From NCBI GenBank assembly GCA_007449985.2, contig VIIQ02000848.1, forward strand, positions 1 through 64,000: a DNA stretch of 64,000 nucleotides. Reading direction: 5' to 3'. The notes under the pieces are model-generated. The model made no database searches, had not been told where the DNA came from, and saw only the letters and a program-made list of their open reading frames with translations. How positions within the stretch are numbered: position 1 is the stretch's first letter; each line of letters opens with the position of its first letter. This DNA is from Desmodesmus armatus. Taxonomy: Eukaryota > Chlorophyta > Chlorophyceae > Sphaeropleales > Scenedesmaceae. Made by a program: the position numbers and the translations under genes. Shown here in pieces: positions 11,901 through 22,458 of the stretch.

Positions 11901-14900
11901 GTTGTTGGTCTGCGTCCAGGTGTTGTTGGCATTGCATGTAGCCGTCACCACGCCCAGGTAGGGCAAGGGGCAGTTAGTGATGCACTGGCTTGCTGGCGCA
12001 CCACTTGCACACGAACTATTGGCCCAAGTGAGGTTGTAGGTGGTGTTGCCAAGGACCACTGTGGAAGGGAGGGTGGCATTGCACACCGGTTGTGGTGGCA
12101 CAGGCGGTGTACAATTGTTGGTCTGCGTCCAGGTGTTGTTGGCATTGCATGTAGCCGTCACCACGCCCAGGTAGGGCAAGGGGCAGTTGGTGATGCACTG
12201 GCTTGCTGGCGCACCACTTGCACATGAACTGTTGGCCCAAGTGAGGTTGTAGGTGGTGTTGCCAAGGACCACTGTGGAAGGGAGGGTGGCATTGCACACC
12301 GGTTGTGGTGGCACGGGCGGTGTACAGTTGTTGGTCTGCGTCCAGGTGTTGTTGGCATTGCATGTAGCCGTCACCACGCCCAGGTAGGGCAAGGGGCAGT
12401 TGGTGATGCACTGGCTTGCTGGCGCACCACTTGCACATGAACTGTTGGCCCAAGTGAGGTTGTAGGTGGTGTTGCCAAGGACCACTGTGGAAGGGAGGGT
12501 GGCATTGCACACCGGTTGTGGTGGCACGGGCGGTGTACAGTTGTTGGTCTGCGTCCAGGTGTTGTTGGCATTGCATGTAGCCGTCACCACGCCCAGGTAG
12601 GGCAAGGGGCAGTTGGTGATGCACTGGCTTGCTGGCGCACCACTTGCACATGAACTGTTGGCCCAAGTGAGGTTGTAGGTGGTGTTGCCAAGGACCACTG
12701 TGGAAGGGAGGGTGGCATTGCACACCGGTTGTGGTGGCACGGGCGGTGTACAGTTGTTGGTCTGCGTCCAGGTGTTGTTGGCATTGCATGTAGCCGTCAC
12801 CACGCCCAGGTAGGGCAAGGGGCAGTTGGTGATGCACTGGCTTGCTGGCGCACCACTTGCACATGAACTGTTGGCCCAAGTGAGGTTGTAGGTGGTGTTG
12901 CCAAGGACCACTGTGGAAGGGAGGGTGGCATTGCACACCGGTTGTGGTGGCACGGGCGGTGTACAGTTGTTGGTCTGCGTCCAGGTGTTGTTGGCATTGC
13001 ATGTAGCCGTCACCACGCCCAGGTAGGGCAAGGGGCAGTTGGTGATGCACTGGCTTGCTGGCGCACCACTTGCACACGAACTGTTGGCCCAAGTGAGGTT
13101 GTAGGTGACATTGCCAAGGACCACTGTCGAGGGGAGGGTGGCATTGCAGATGGAGACAGGCACGGTACAGTTGTTGGTGGCATTCCAGGTGTTGCCAGCA
13201 GCACATGTAGCTGTCACCACGCCGGAGTAGCCAGTAGGGCAGTTGGTGAAGCACTGTGAGCCAAGCACTCCGGTGGGACAGGAGCCAGCACCCCAAGTGA
13301 TGCTGCTGGTAACGTTGTTGACGACCGCTGTGGTTGGCAGCGTGGCGTTGGTGCATGTCGGTAATGGTGGGATGGTGCAGTTGTTTGTCAACGTCCAAGT
13401 GTCGCTGCCTGTACATTCAGCTGTCACCACGCCAGTGTATCCCTCTGGGCAAGAGGTGGTGCACTGGAGGTCCAAGGGCAGGCTGCAGGTGCCATTGCTC
13501 CATGTGATGTTGCGGGTCACGTTGCTGATGACGATCGTGGTTGGTGGCAGTGCAGTACACTCTGCAGGCACAAACAAGTAGCCGCTGAATCCGTCAGGCT
13601 TGCGTGAGAGGCAGGGGGGGCAGTGGGTAGAGGCGGACAACTGGCAGCAGTATACCAGCAATGGTTGCCCTGGGCAAGAATGCATAGGTGAAATAGCAGT
13701 GCTGTCACGTCGGAGATGACTGCGGGGGCAGTCATCTTGCGGGGAAAAGCAGTGCCGCACAGCCACGGCCTGTTCGCATGCTCGTGTTGCAGTAGCATGC
13801 ACCGTGCCCAATGAAGACAAAACATCAGTGCCGTCAAACTTGGTGTTTGACGTTGACGCGCGCATTCCAGCTGCACTTACGAATGAGTGGTGGCGGTGAA
13901 GGAGATGGCGACGTGAAGTTGGGGGACGGGGATGGCGATGTGAAGTTGGGCGATGGCGATGGTGACGTGAAGTTCGGGGATGGGGATGGCGAGGTGATAT
14001 TTGGGGATGGCGAGGGCACAGGCGATGGCTGTGGCGACGGGGATGGCGAGCTGATGTTGGGCGAGGGTGAGGGTGCTGGCGATGGCGAGATGCCGGGTGA
14101 TGGTGAGGGGCCTGGTGACGGGGATGGGGATGGGCCGGGTGAGGGCTGCGATGTGCAAACAGGAGAGGAGGTGGTGGGCAAATCAACAGCAGGACACACA
14201 GTGTAGGCATTAGTAACAACATATTTCATTGGGGGCTGGGGGGAGATTGTTGCGTATCAGCCTTGCCTGCTGCTACTACATGAAAGTCACAGCTGGCAAC
14301 TGGCTATTGATTGCAACCTTGGCTGCTGGCCTGCTCCTCCTGGTGGCCTTTCCCAGCTGAATATGCAAGGATCAAGATCCATGTCGGTCGCTGTGAGAGG
14401 TGTATCAGACCTGCCACAAGCTGCAGTAGCAGCTGCAGGCTGAACGCAGCATCCCTGCACCCGCCAGACTGGTCCTGATCACAAGAGCTGTGTGCTGATT
14501 GAAACATCGCGTGATAAGAGCGTGGTGCTATGGGGGAAAGCAGAGGTGGTGTGGTGAGGGAGGGTCTCCATGCAGGAGGGTATGGGCTTGCATGCATACT
14601 GCTCCTGTGGCGTCTGGATGGTGTGCAATACTTACCACCGGTGATGGGGAAGGGCTGGGGAAGGGGAGGGGGATGGAGATGGGGAGGCCGAGGGGCTGGG
14701 GGACGGGGAGGGCGTGGGACTGGGACTTGGGGAGGCTGGGGGCTGGGGAGACATGTTTTGGGTTTTGCGGTCAACATGTCGGACATAGCAGGGACGGGGC
14801 ACAACAGAGAGCAACAGAAGAGAGGTTGGGGTCTCTCAAGAGGGATGTGTGTGCGTGTGTGCAGCCCGGAGGGTTATGATGGATGGGGTGTGCTGAAGCG

Positions 14901-17900
14901 TATCTCTGTGAGCCTGCGGGAGTGCGGGGCTGGGCTGATCATAGCCCAGCAGGGGTGACACGCCTCACTCATGGGGTGAGCTGATCATAGCTCACCAATT
15001 GAGTGACCAGCATGAGTGGGGGCAGTGAAGAGTGTCAAGTGAGGTGAGGCGTAAACAAAACACATGATAGCATGAGTGCATGTAAATAGCACAGTGTGAG
15101 AGATGGGAATGACTGAGCGGGCCACAGTGTGTAGCTTACCGTGGGGCTGGGGCTGGGGCTGGGGGGTCTTGGGCTGGGGCTTGGACTGGCAGGGGTGGGG
15201 CTGGGACTGGGGCTGGCGGGTGTTGGAGAGGGCTGCAGGCAGGCAGGGATACAGCACAGGATAACAGGTCAAGATCACCATCACCGAATCATAATGTGTG
15301 CATAGGCACTTGCAGCAGCAAAGTACGTTTATACTGTTTGGTCTCATTTAGTTTTCAGTAGCCAGCACAAGCATCGCTGTGCGTCAACTGGTGACAGCAG
15401 TGCCACAGCCCATCACTCTGCTCAACAAGCACCAAGGCTGCATGGCTGTGTAGCTACAACACAGCAGCACCATGATTTTCTGCTAAGGCGCACACAACCT
15501 GTACATATGCTTCTATTACAGGTACATCCCAGCTGCCAAGTGCGCTCTGCATGAAGTACCGTGCAGCACTGCAGAAGATGTAACGGTATGTGGGGCTGGT
15601 TGCGCTGCTCGCCCGGCTACTGTGTTCCGCTGTAGACAGCAGCGTGCCCATGTATACCAAGCAGTGCGCTGGTCGAAGCGGCAGTAGCTGTCACTCACGC
15701 TTGGGGTTGGTGAAGGTGAGGTGAAGGTGAGGGCGAAGGTGAAGGTGGGGTGGGGCTTGGGGAGGGTGTCTGCAATGACGGCACAGGCAGCGCACACCAA
15801 GGCTGTCAGACACAAGCACCAACAACCACTGCCTTGCGTCGCAAGGCAGACAACAACTGTACTGCAGGTACCTGGCAGGGTGGGGTGCCGTACGTTTGGC
15901 ACTGCTGCAGCTGCTACTGCCAGACACGGGCTTCCCACTGCTGCCACGCAACTGTGATGCAGCACAGCAGGCAAGTGCTGGCTCGTCTTACATACAGGCG
16001 ATGATAGAGGGTGCACGATTGTAGTACATGATGCACTTCAATTTCATGTGGCGCTCAAAACCAAACAACTACTAGGTGCATCCAGTCACGGGCAGGGAGC
16101 AACACCTCAACCAGCGTCCAGCTGAGGTGCACGCTTCTCACAAGGTGGACAACCCTCCTACTGCCATCGCGCTTGGCGAGCTGAAACTTCTCCACCAGAA
16201 CCCATGCCTTGCTGTGTTGCAAGGCTTATAACAGGGCTGGCTAGTGCTGAGGTTTGGGATCCCCTCTCACAATTACTGCACTGTACTGTATATAACCTGT
16301 ATGCTAGTAGCACTCACTGGGCTGGGGCTGGGGCTTGGTGGCCTTGGAGAGGGCTTGGCTTGGTGGAGTGGGGGAGGGGCTGGGCGAGGCTGGGCCAGGG
16401 CTAGGGCTGGGGCTTGGAGGCTGGGGGGAGGGGCTTGGTGAGGGAGGCTGGGGGGATGGGCTTGCCGGGGGCTGGGGAGATGGGCTGGGAGAGGCGGGGC
16501 CTGGGCTGGGGCTTGGGCTGGGCTCAGGTAGTGGCGGGGAAGGGAAGGGGCTGGGCGAAGGGGGCTGCAAGACAGCGGAAGGGTGGCAGCAGTAATATTC
16601 GTGGTTCGACAGCATCCTGGAATGGTGGAGCCATGTGGAGGTGGTGTGTAGGGGCAGTGATGGAGACAAGGCGCCATGCAATGGGCTGATGCAACCTGTC
16701 ATGGTGTGCCCGGGGCTGCAACCATGTTGATTGCTGCCTGAGGCACGATGCACTGCGGGCCTGGGACAGCATGCCTATCCAGACCAAAGGAGTCCAGATT
16801 GGGGACTCAGGAGCCTAGAGTATGATGGGCTGGCGCCAAGTGCGGTTGAAGTTCCATCCAAACTAGCTGGTCAGAAGGGATTGCTGCCGCTGTTGCTGTC
16901 TCTGCTGGTGCTACTCAAGGCTGCTGTTACTGCTGGGCACAGGAGTGCATTGCTGCTGTTGAACCTGGAAAATGCATGCACAACTACTGATGCTAGTGAC
17001 CAATGCGGATGCATCTGCTGCTGCTGCTGCTGCTGCTGTCCACCAAGGCTGCTTAGTGCAAGGCCACAAGCCACAAGCTCACCAGAGGGGATGGTGATGG
17101 CGAAGGGGGTGTTGGCGATGGTGACATGGGGGGCATGGGCGATGGTGAGGGTGAGGGAGGCTTGGGGGATGGTGATGGCGTGGGTGGGCGGGGAGACGGG
17201 GATGGTCCCGGGGGGAAGGGTCCTTCACAGGGATTTGGCTGGGGGTTGTTACACAACCACTGCAAGGCACAGGCAGACACAACAGCAGACCACGCGCACA
17301 TGTTGATGAGATGTTGGCAAGTGCTGGGTGTAGGGACTCAAAGCGACACTGAAATATTGCATGGTGTCAAGGCTGCTGCTGCTGCTGCTGCTGCTGTGCA
17401 GGCCAGGGTTGAAGGTTCCTGTGGAAACCCTAAACCCTAGGGCGACTGCTGTGCTATGCAGGCTGCGCTGAGGTGCTGCTGTTGCGGCACTCGCTGGTGA
17501 TGCTGATGTTGCTGGCCCCTGCTGCTGCCGCTGCTGCTGTTGCTGCTGCTTGGCGGCTGTGGTGGCAAGACACCCTACAAAGTAAGAAGGCCCTTCGGGG
17601 CACCCTCATGAGCCCTTGGCTCGCTGGCTAGTGCTGAGGTCTGGGGGGGACCCCCTCCCACAAATACTGTACTGTACTGTAATGCCTGCATGCGGCCCTG
17701 CCCAGCCACGGCAGCAGAGCACTCCCCGCCCCCGACACCACGCCTGATCGCTCCATGTTGGCGACGCACCCCTCTGTTTATCACACACTCGCACACAGAG
17801 ACTACCCTGTCGTCATGACGTTGAGCATCATGTCCTGCTGGATGCAAAAATAATCTGTTCAACACATACACACACCACTACCCACACGCATCACCCCCCC

Positions 17901-20860
17901 CCCCCCCACCCCAGGTCACAGTCCCCAGCTCTTACCCCGCATGAGTACCGAGGGGTCGCTCCCGATGAGATGATCGTCCACTGCATCAAACAGCCCAGGC
18001 CGCACTCTGCATCCCAGAACGCGGGGCACATGTTGAAGCTGCGGCCGCAAGGCCCGCCCCTGTTCCAGGTGTTCTTGAGGTTGGTGCAGGTGCCACGGTC
18101 GGCACAGAAGCTGACATACATGGTGATCATGCGCCAACCGCCCTGTGAGGAGCAGGAGGGGAAGCAGGCACAGCAGTGCGGAGGGGTGAGCGTGGCAGAA
18201 ACCAGTCATGGCACAGAAGCTGACATACATTGTGATCATGCGCGCACCGCCGTGTGGGAAGCAGAAAGTGAAGCAGCAGCGGTGACGGGCAAGGCAGTGC
18301 GCAAGGTAAGCGTGGCAGAAACCAGTCATGGCACAAAAGCTGATGTGATATTCAGTCATGCAAACGCCAGCCTGTGGGAAGCAAGAGGGGAAGCAGCGGC
18401 AGCAACTTCAGGCAGCGGATGGGGCATACTGCATTGGGGCGAGTATATCAGCACTGTCCTGGCTCCGGCACTGACATACATCATGTCGTACGCGCGCCAC
18501 CAGGTGCTACTGGAAAGCAGGAGCAGCAGCACCAGGTACATCTAAGAGGGACGGTGCGCACAGACCGCCCCGCCATCCAGCTGCCTTGACAACTGCGGAC
18601 CAAGCCACCAGCAACCCATGCTGCCTCCCCATCTCTGCATACCTGTGCCGCACAAAGCTTTCCTACTACACCACAAGGCCAAGCCCACATGAGCTGGTGA
18701 CACGAGATAGCGCAGAACAAAAAGCAGGTGCTTCCACACACAATTACCCCGCCCTCCAGCCACAGCCTTAGCTTAGCAGTAGCGCTTGGTGCTCGCAGCG
18801 ACCTCTCCGTCCTCGCCTTCCCTCCCTCTGATGTAACCTGCACACACACCCCTGCCCCCAGCCCCCAAGCGACACTCACAGTTGAGCAGTAGCGCCTTGT
18901 GCTGGCAGCAGTGACTTCTCCAGGCTGGGGCCGTGGCAGCACCCTCCCCTCCCTCTAATAAAACCAGACACCCCCTTCCCCCACCCCCAAGCCACACTCA
19001 CGGTTGAGCAGTAGCGCCTTGTGCTGGCAGCAGTGACCTCTCCCGGCTGGGGCCTTGGCTGCGCCTCGTCCTCAGCAATAGCCGCATCCAGCGCAGCAGC
19101 ACTCGCCGCAAGCTCTGTCGCTGACAGTGGCTGCTCCTCTACTGCTGTGGTATCCACCACTGTGCTGTTGTCCGCCAAGACGTCTGACAGCTGGATGATC
19201 TTAGCAGAGGCCACTAAGCCGCTGCCGCTGCTGCCGGAGCGATAGCTGGACTCCAGGACGGAGTTGATCTTGATGTTGGAGGCCCCCCTGCGCTGCAGCC
19301 AGTCGTAGATGCCTTGCTCCATGACGCGGCGGCCCTCCTGCGTAATGCGGCCGTTGATTTTGTAGCGCATGACGAGCTTCTGGCGGGCACACCCCTGCCA
19401 CTCTTGTTGCAGCAAGCTGGTGAAGGCAGCAAGGGGGATGCGGCAATGCAGAGCGAGGCACAGCAGTGAGGTAAGACACCAGCACACACTGACGCAACAA
19501 TGATGTGCAAGCAAGATGCTGCTGACACTCTTGTTGCAGCAGGCTGGTGGTTGCGGTGAAGGCAGCAAGGGGGGGGGGGGCAAGGCAGAGCGAAGCACAG
19601 CAGTGAGGTAAGAAAGACACCAGCGCACACTGATGCAACAGTGGCGTGCAAGCAAGCTGATGTAGACAGCAGGCAATCGGAACTGTGTGAAAAAGGTGTG
19701 GCGCGCGTGCAGCCTACAGGTATTTACAGGCCATCAAGTTGCCCAAGTGAACGCGCAAGGTGCACCCTGTGCTGTGCAACACACTCATGGTGCTTGCAGC
19801 CGGGCTACACAGATCTTTCACGCCACACATTCTGCTGCGCACGACCGCACGTTTACTGACTGGTTGTTGCATAGTGATGCAAATTGATGAGGTGCGCACA
19901 GGCTACTCAGCAGCACTGTCATATTGAGTGCACTCTTTGATCAACCAAGGGCTTGTGCAGCAGCCCTACAAAGATGAACCCCTGCTGTAGGGGTTCCAGC
20001 ACAATACTGCATGTTTGTATTTCAATAAAGCCTCCCAAGGCATCTCACACATATTCCCCAACTCCCCTGGCACCTGATAACCAGTATTCCTCACATCCTT
20101 GTCGAGCACAGTCCACCCTCACGCCCCCCCCCCCCCCCGCATCGATTCTAGCGCCCCTGGCCAAGAGCAGCCTCTCACCCACTAAACCCACTCAGCAGCC
20201 TCGCCACAGCACTGGTCAACCCAGTACCTCTTGCCCACAGCAACCCCATGCCTGACTTACCCCACCCTGGCAACCCCGCCACCGTCCCCACGGTCCTGCC
20301 CCGCTAACCCTCCAACACTCCCTCCTAACTGGGCCCATGCAAGGTACCCAACCGTGCACAAGCATGATCACAGACAGGGCACCAGAACCTTTCCCATCCA
20401 GGTGCGCACAGATGCACCCAGGCACACAGACCCAAGCCAGCCTGCCCCGTGAGCCCCCTCCCCCCCCCCCAAAGTACTAGCGCCCCCTCCTAGCGCCCCC
20501 CTCCTTACTTGGTGTTCCAGATCTCCTGCTGGGGCCTGCCAGCACGCAGTCGCACCCGAGGGTCCGGGCCCTGCGTGTGCGCGAACAGCCCCTAGGGCAT
20601 GTGGCCAAGCCAGTGCCGCCTCGCGAAGGGAAGACAGAGGAGAAGTAACCTGGGTCTATGGTGGAGCCCCCATAGGAAATGACACCAGCGGTGTCAGCCA
20701 CAGCGCCGCTTCCACTGGGTGTGAGAACCTCAGGGCCGCTGATTGCTGTGGGTGTGCTCAGCGGCTGCTGCTGCTGGGGCTCTGGCTGCTGCTGCTGAGC
20801 GGTCAAAGGGGTGGACAGCAGGAGCAACAGCAGCGCCGTTGCTGGTAGTAGCTGCCTCAT
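8931..20860 (-). CDS. Giant secreted sushi-repeat / Ser-Pro-rich cell-wall glycoprotein
   Basis: Probable extracellular-matrix protein of about 2,100 aa. Exon 1 (from ATG 20860) encodes a signal peptide (MRQLLPATALLLLLLSTPLT). Phase-consistent exons follow: 20570-20509, 19416-19002, 18142-17936 (Cys-rich), 17259-17083, 16564-16318, 15769-15699, 15232-15140, 14145-13881 and 13561-8931. The exons from 17259 to 13881 are largely SPSP/PSPP linkers, the hydroxyproline-glycoprotein signature of green-algal walls. The last exon holds 22 sushi-like modules with up to six Cys each: two divergent, eight of type A, eight of type B, then four divergent, ending in NCQL. Each repeat has several N-glycosylation sequons. 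The exon 1/2 junction is unresolved because its phase does not fit a clean donor. An alternative is two genes, with a break near 18775 where a duplicated exon end carries a stop. The sushi and Ser-Pro assignment is firm; the single-gene model is moderate. Confidence 0.7.
9715..11442 (-). repeat. Coding tandem array, eight 216-bp type-B sushi units
   Basis: Eight head-to-tail 72-residue units with unit borders spaced exactly 216 bp (near 9930, 10146, 10362 and so on). The core reads LPSSVFLGNVSYDLTWDNSS and ends in a PPPPP linker. Copies are almost identical at DNA level. Rare variants are LAWDNSS in two units and TNST in the last unit of the protein. The array lies wholly inside the last exon and stays in frame. 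Confidence 0.95.
11443..13146 (-). repeat. Coding tandem array, eight 213-bp type-A sushi units
   Basis: Eight 71-residue units with the core LPSTVVLGNTTYNLTWANSS and a PPVPPQP linker, spaced exactly 213 bp. The first unit in protein order has NVT instead of NTT and a slightly different border. The last unit (near 11443-11655) has a type-A front and a type-B tail (ALTDNC plus PPPPP), so it is a chimera at the A/B boundary. Confidence 0.95.
14636..14742 (-). other. Possible cassette exon encoding Ser-Pro repeats, frame-breaking
   Basis: The stretch is bounded by CCCCAG on its upstream side and GTAAGT on its downstream side (minus strand). It reads as ASPSPSPTPSPSPSPSASPS-type sequence in frame. 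At 107 nt it ends in phase 2, whereas the next exon (14145) needs phase 0. Inclusion would shift the sushi exon out of frame. It is either skipped, alternatively spliced, or uses a splice site I did not recognise. Confidence 0.4.
16232..16292 (+). repeat. Dispersed repeat copy 1
   Basis: The sequence GCTGGCTAGTGCTGAGGT is followed by a G/C-run segment and an ACTGTACTGTA tail. It matches 17600-17685 in the same orientation and a shorter piece at 27541-27590 in inverse orientation. Copies lie in introns of two different genes. No coding content. Confidence 0.6.
17426..17440 (+). repeat. Short interstitial telomere-like repeat
   Basis: Two CCCTAAA-type heptamers in a row (AAACCCTAAACCCTAGGG region), the Arabidopsis-type telomere motif on the C-rich strand. 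Only two units are present and they lie in an intron, so this is probably chance or a repair scar. Confidence 0.3.
17600..17685 (+). repeat. Dispersed repeat copy 2
   Basis: Same unit as at 16232, extended upstream by CTCATGAGCCCTTGGCTCGC, and ending in TACTGTACTGTACTGTA. It lies in an intron of the wall-protein gene, between exons 17936 and 17259. Confidence 0.6.
18110..18365 (-). repeat. Three tandem copies of the 5' edge of a Cys-rich exon
   Basis: Segments near 18110-18150, 18205-18253 and 18320-18365 each encode MITMYVSFCA-like or EYHISFCA-like sequence preceded by a pyrimidine tract and an acceptor-like border. Only the copy at 18142 continues into the full Cys-rich exon (17936-18142). 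The other two run into MTGFCHA and then intron-like sequence. They are partial duplications of an acceptor plus exon start. Confidence 0.7.
18775..19060 (-). repeat. Three tandem copies of the 3' edge of wall-protein exon 3
   Basis: Copies near 19000-19040, 18880-18925 and 18775-18810 encode GEVTAASTRRYCST-like ends. The first two are followed by GTGAGTGTGG/GTGAGTGTCG donors. The third has mutated to KRYC plus stop and could give a truncated secreted isoform if used. Confidence 0.7.
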
Positions 20861-22458
20861 TGGTGGCTGCTGCACTGCAGCTGCACCAAGTGCTGCCTCT
20901 TGAGAGGCCTTTCAGGCCTGAAGCGCTTTTGGTTGGTGTCTTCTGGGTCAACTCCCCTCTGCATGCCGGTCAACAGCAGCAACCCGTTGATCATTGGGCA
21001 GCCACCCGTTGCACCGCAGACGCTTGAATGTAATGCATATGCACTAACAGACGGCGTTCCGATGTTACTCACCAGTGCACGCGTGGTAGACTGGCCACGG
21101 TTGTGGTGGATCGGTTAGGACCGACTACAGGCTGTTTTCTAGACTCTCAGGTGCCACCGCGTGCTGAGATTGAGTATTTGTGGATTGGTCTGTAGCATAG
21201 TGGCTCTTGGTGAAAACGCGGTGGTGGATTCGGCAGAAAGCAGCAAGGCAGAAATGAGATGGAAGCCGGGTGAGGTAACCTGCAAGACTGGGGGCTGCCA
21301 ATCAGAAAGACGTTGCCGTTGTAGTGTGAAAGCTGCACAGTGCAAGTTGCTTCGGTACTCACTGCAAAACGCAGCGGACAAACCCCCAAGAACCGAACAC
21401 AGAAAATAACATGCCCGATGCCGATCACATGCCCAGCGGGCAAAGTACACAGGCGCGAAGCTACGAAAGCATTTGCAGATTGAAGACGCACTCTGTATGC
21501 AGGCCGCGGTGTGGAACTTGCAGTCACTGCGACTCCCTGTGAGTCCCGTCAACCGGAGTCCCGCAAGCAAACCGTAGCCTCCCAACCCCGGGAGCCACCG
21601 GTGGTGTCAGTACCACTGACTTGTTCGACTCACTTCGTCTCCAAGGTTGCTGCGTGATAGGGTTTTGCTCAATTGCAATTCTCGTATAGGCTGTTACAGC
21701 AGCCCCGGGCAATCTTGCTTCCTGCTACAACTGCATGGCGCTTGCACGTGAGTAGATGGTTGTTTCGTCTGCACAAACGCAGTTTCTCTGATATGCGGTG
21801 GGATCAGGCCAGCTGGGATGACGACGGGGTTCAGGGGGCATTTCGTTGAACGACTCTGCGACAACATTTCACCAAGCACTGAGGACAGACTGATTGCAGC
21901 GAGCAGGGGTCTTTTACCACCACCAAGGCAGCAGGTGGCAGCTGATCCCAACCCACTACACCCACACAGCTGCCCTGTGAACACCACGGCAGTCCATTAT
22001 TGCAACCCGTGCCTCGGCGACCATGTGACAGTTGAGGGGCCCACATTTGCTGCCAGTACACATGCACCAGCCATGCAGAGCAACAGCAACCTGTCCACGC
22101 AGGTGCAGCTACCGTGTGGGTGGACACAGCAGCTGCAGTGCAGTGCACTAAGGTGATCTTACACACAACACAAACAGGACACTGTTCTGGTCATTCCATC
22201 AACCACATTGCTGTGCAACCCTCCTGCCTCAAAGCCTGCTTGACCTGCATCATGGCGTGGGGTGTGCGTGTGTCTGTGCTGATGACACGCGTGCTGCAAC
22301 ATAGCTGGCCTCATGCTGCTGAACAAAACACAGCAGCTCAGTCACTACTGGTGTGACCAAATCATAGCACAGCACGGCACCCTTCCGGATGCCACAGCGC
22401 ACGTGCATGGCTGCTGCCACAGCCCGCTGCTTGGCACTCAGCACAGCGCCCAAACCCT
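20861..22458. other. Intergenic, about 1.6 kb
   Basis: Separates the 3' end of the PLATZ gene from the start of the wall-protein gene on the same strand, so it should contain the wall gene's promoter. No TATA box or other motif is convincing and no coherent ORF is present. Confidence 0.5.
22159..22163 (-). promoter_or_regulatory. Possible polyadenylation signal TGTAA
   Basis: TGTAA on the minus strand about 295 bp downstream of the PLATZ stop. TGTAA is the usual poly(A) signal in chlorophycean algae. A 5-mer is weak evidence. Confidence 0.25.

Noticed and set aside
11448..12227. 259-codon plus-strand frame and many 66-71-codon frames at 9.8-13.2 kb
   Set aside because: They are antisense or shifted readings of the 213/216-bp sushi repeats and recur with exactly the repeat period.
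9715..13146. CRISPR-like regular array
   Set aside because: Units are contiguous 213/216-bp coding repeats without unique spacers.
13562..14222. Apparent N-terminus of the large sushi frame (His/Pro-rich, starting at 14222)
   Set aside because: It is a shifted reading of the Ser-Pro exon. The phase-correct model reads PSPSP in 14145-13881 and splices to 13561.
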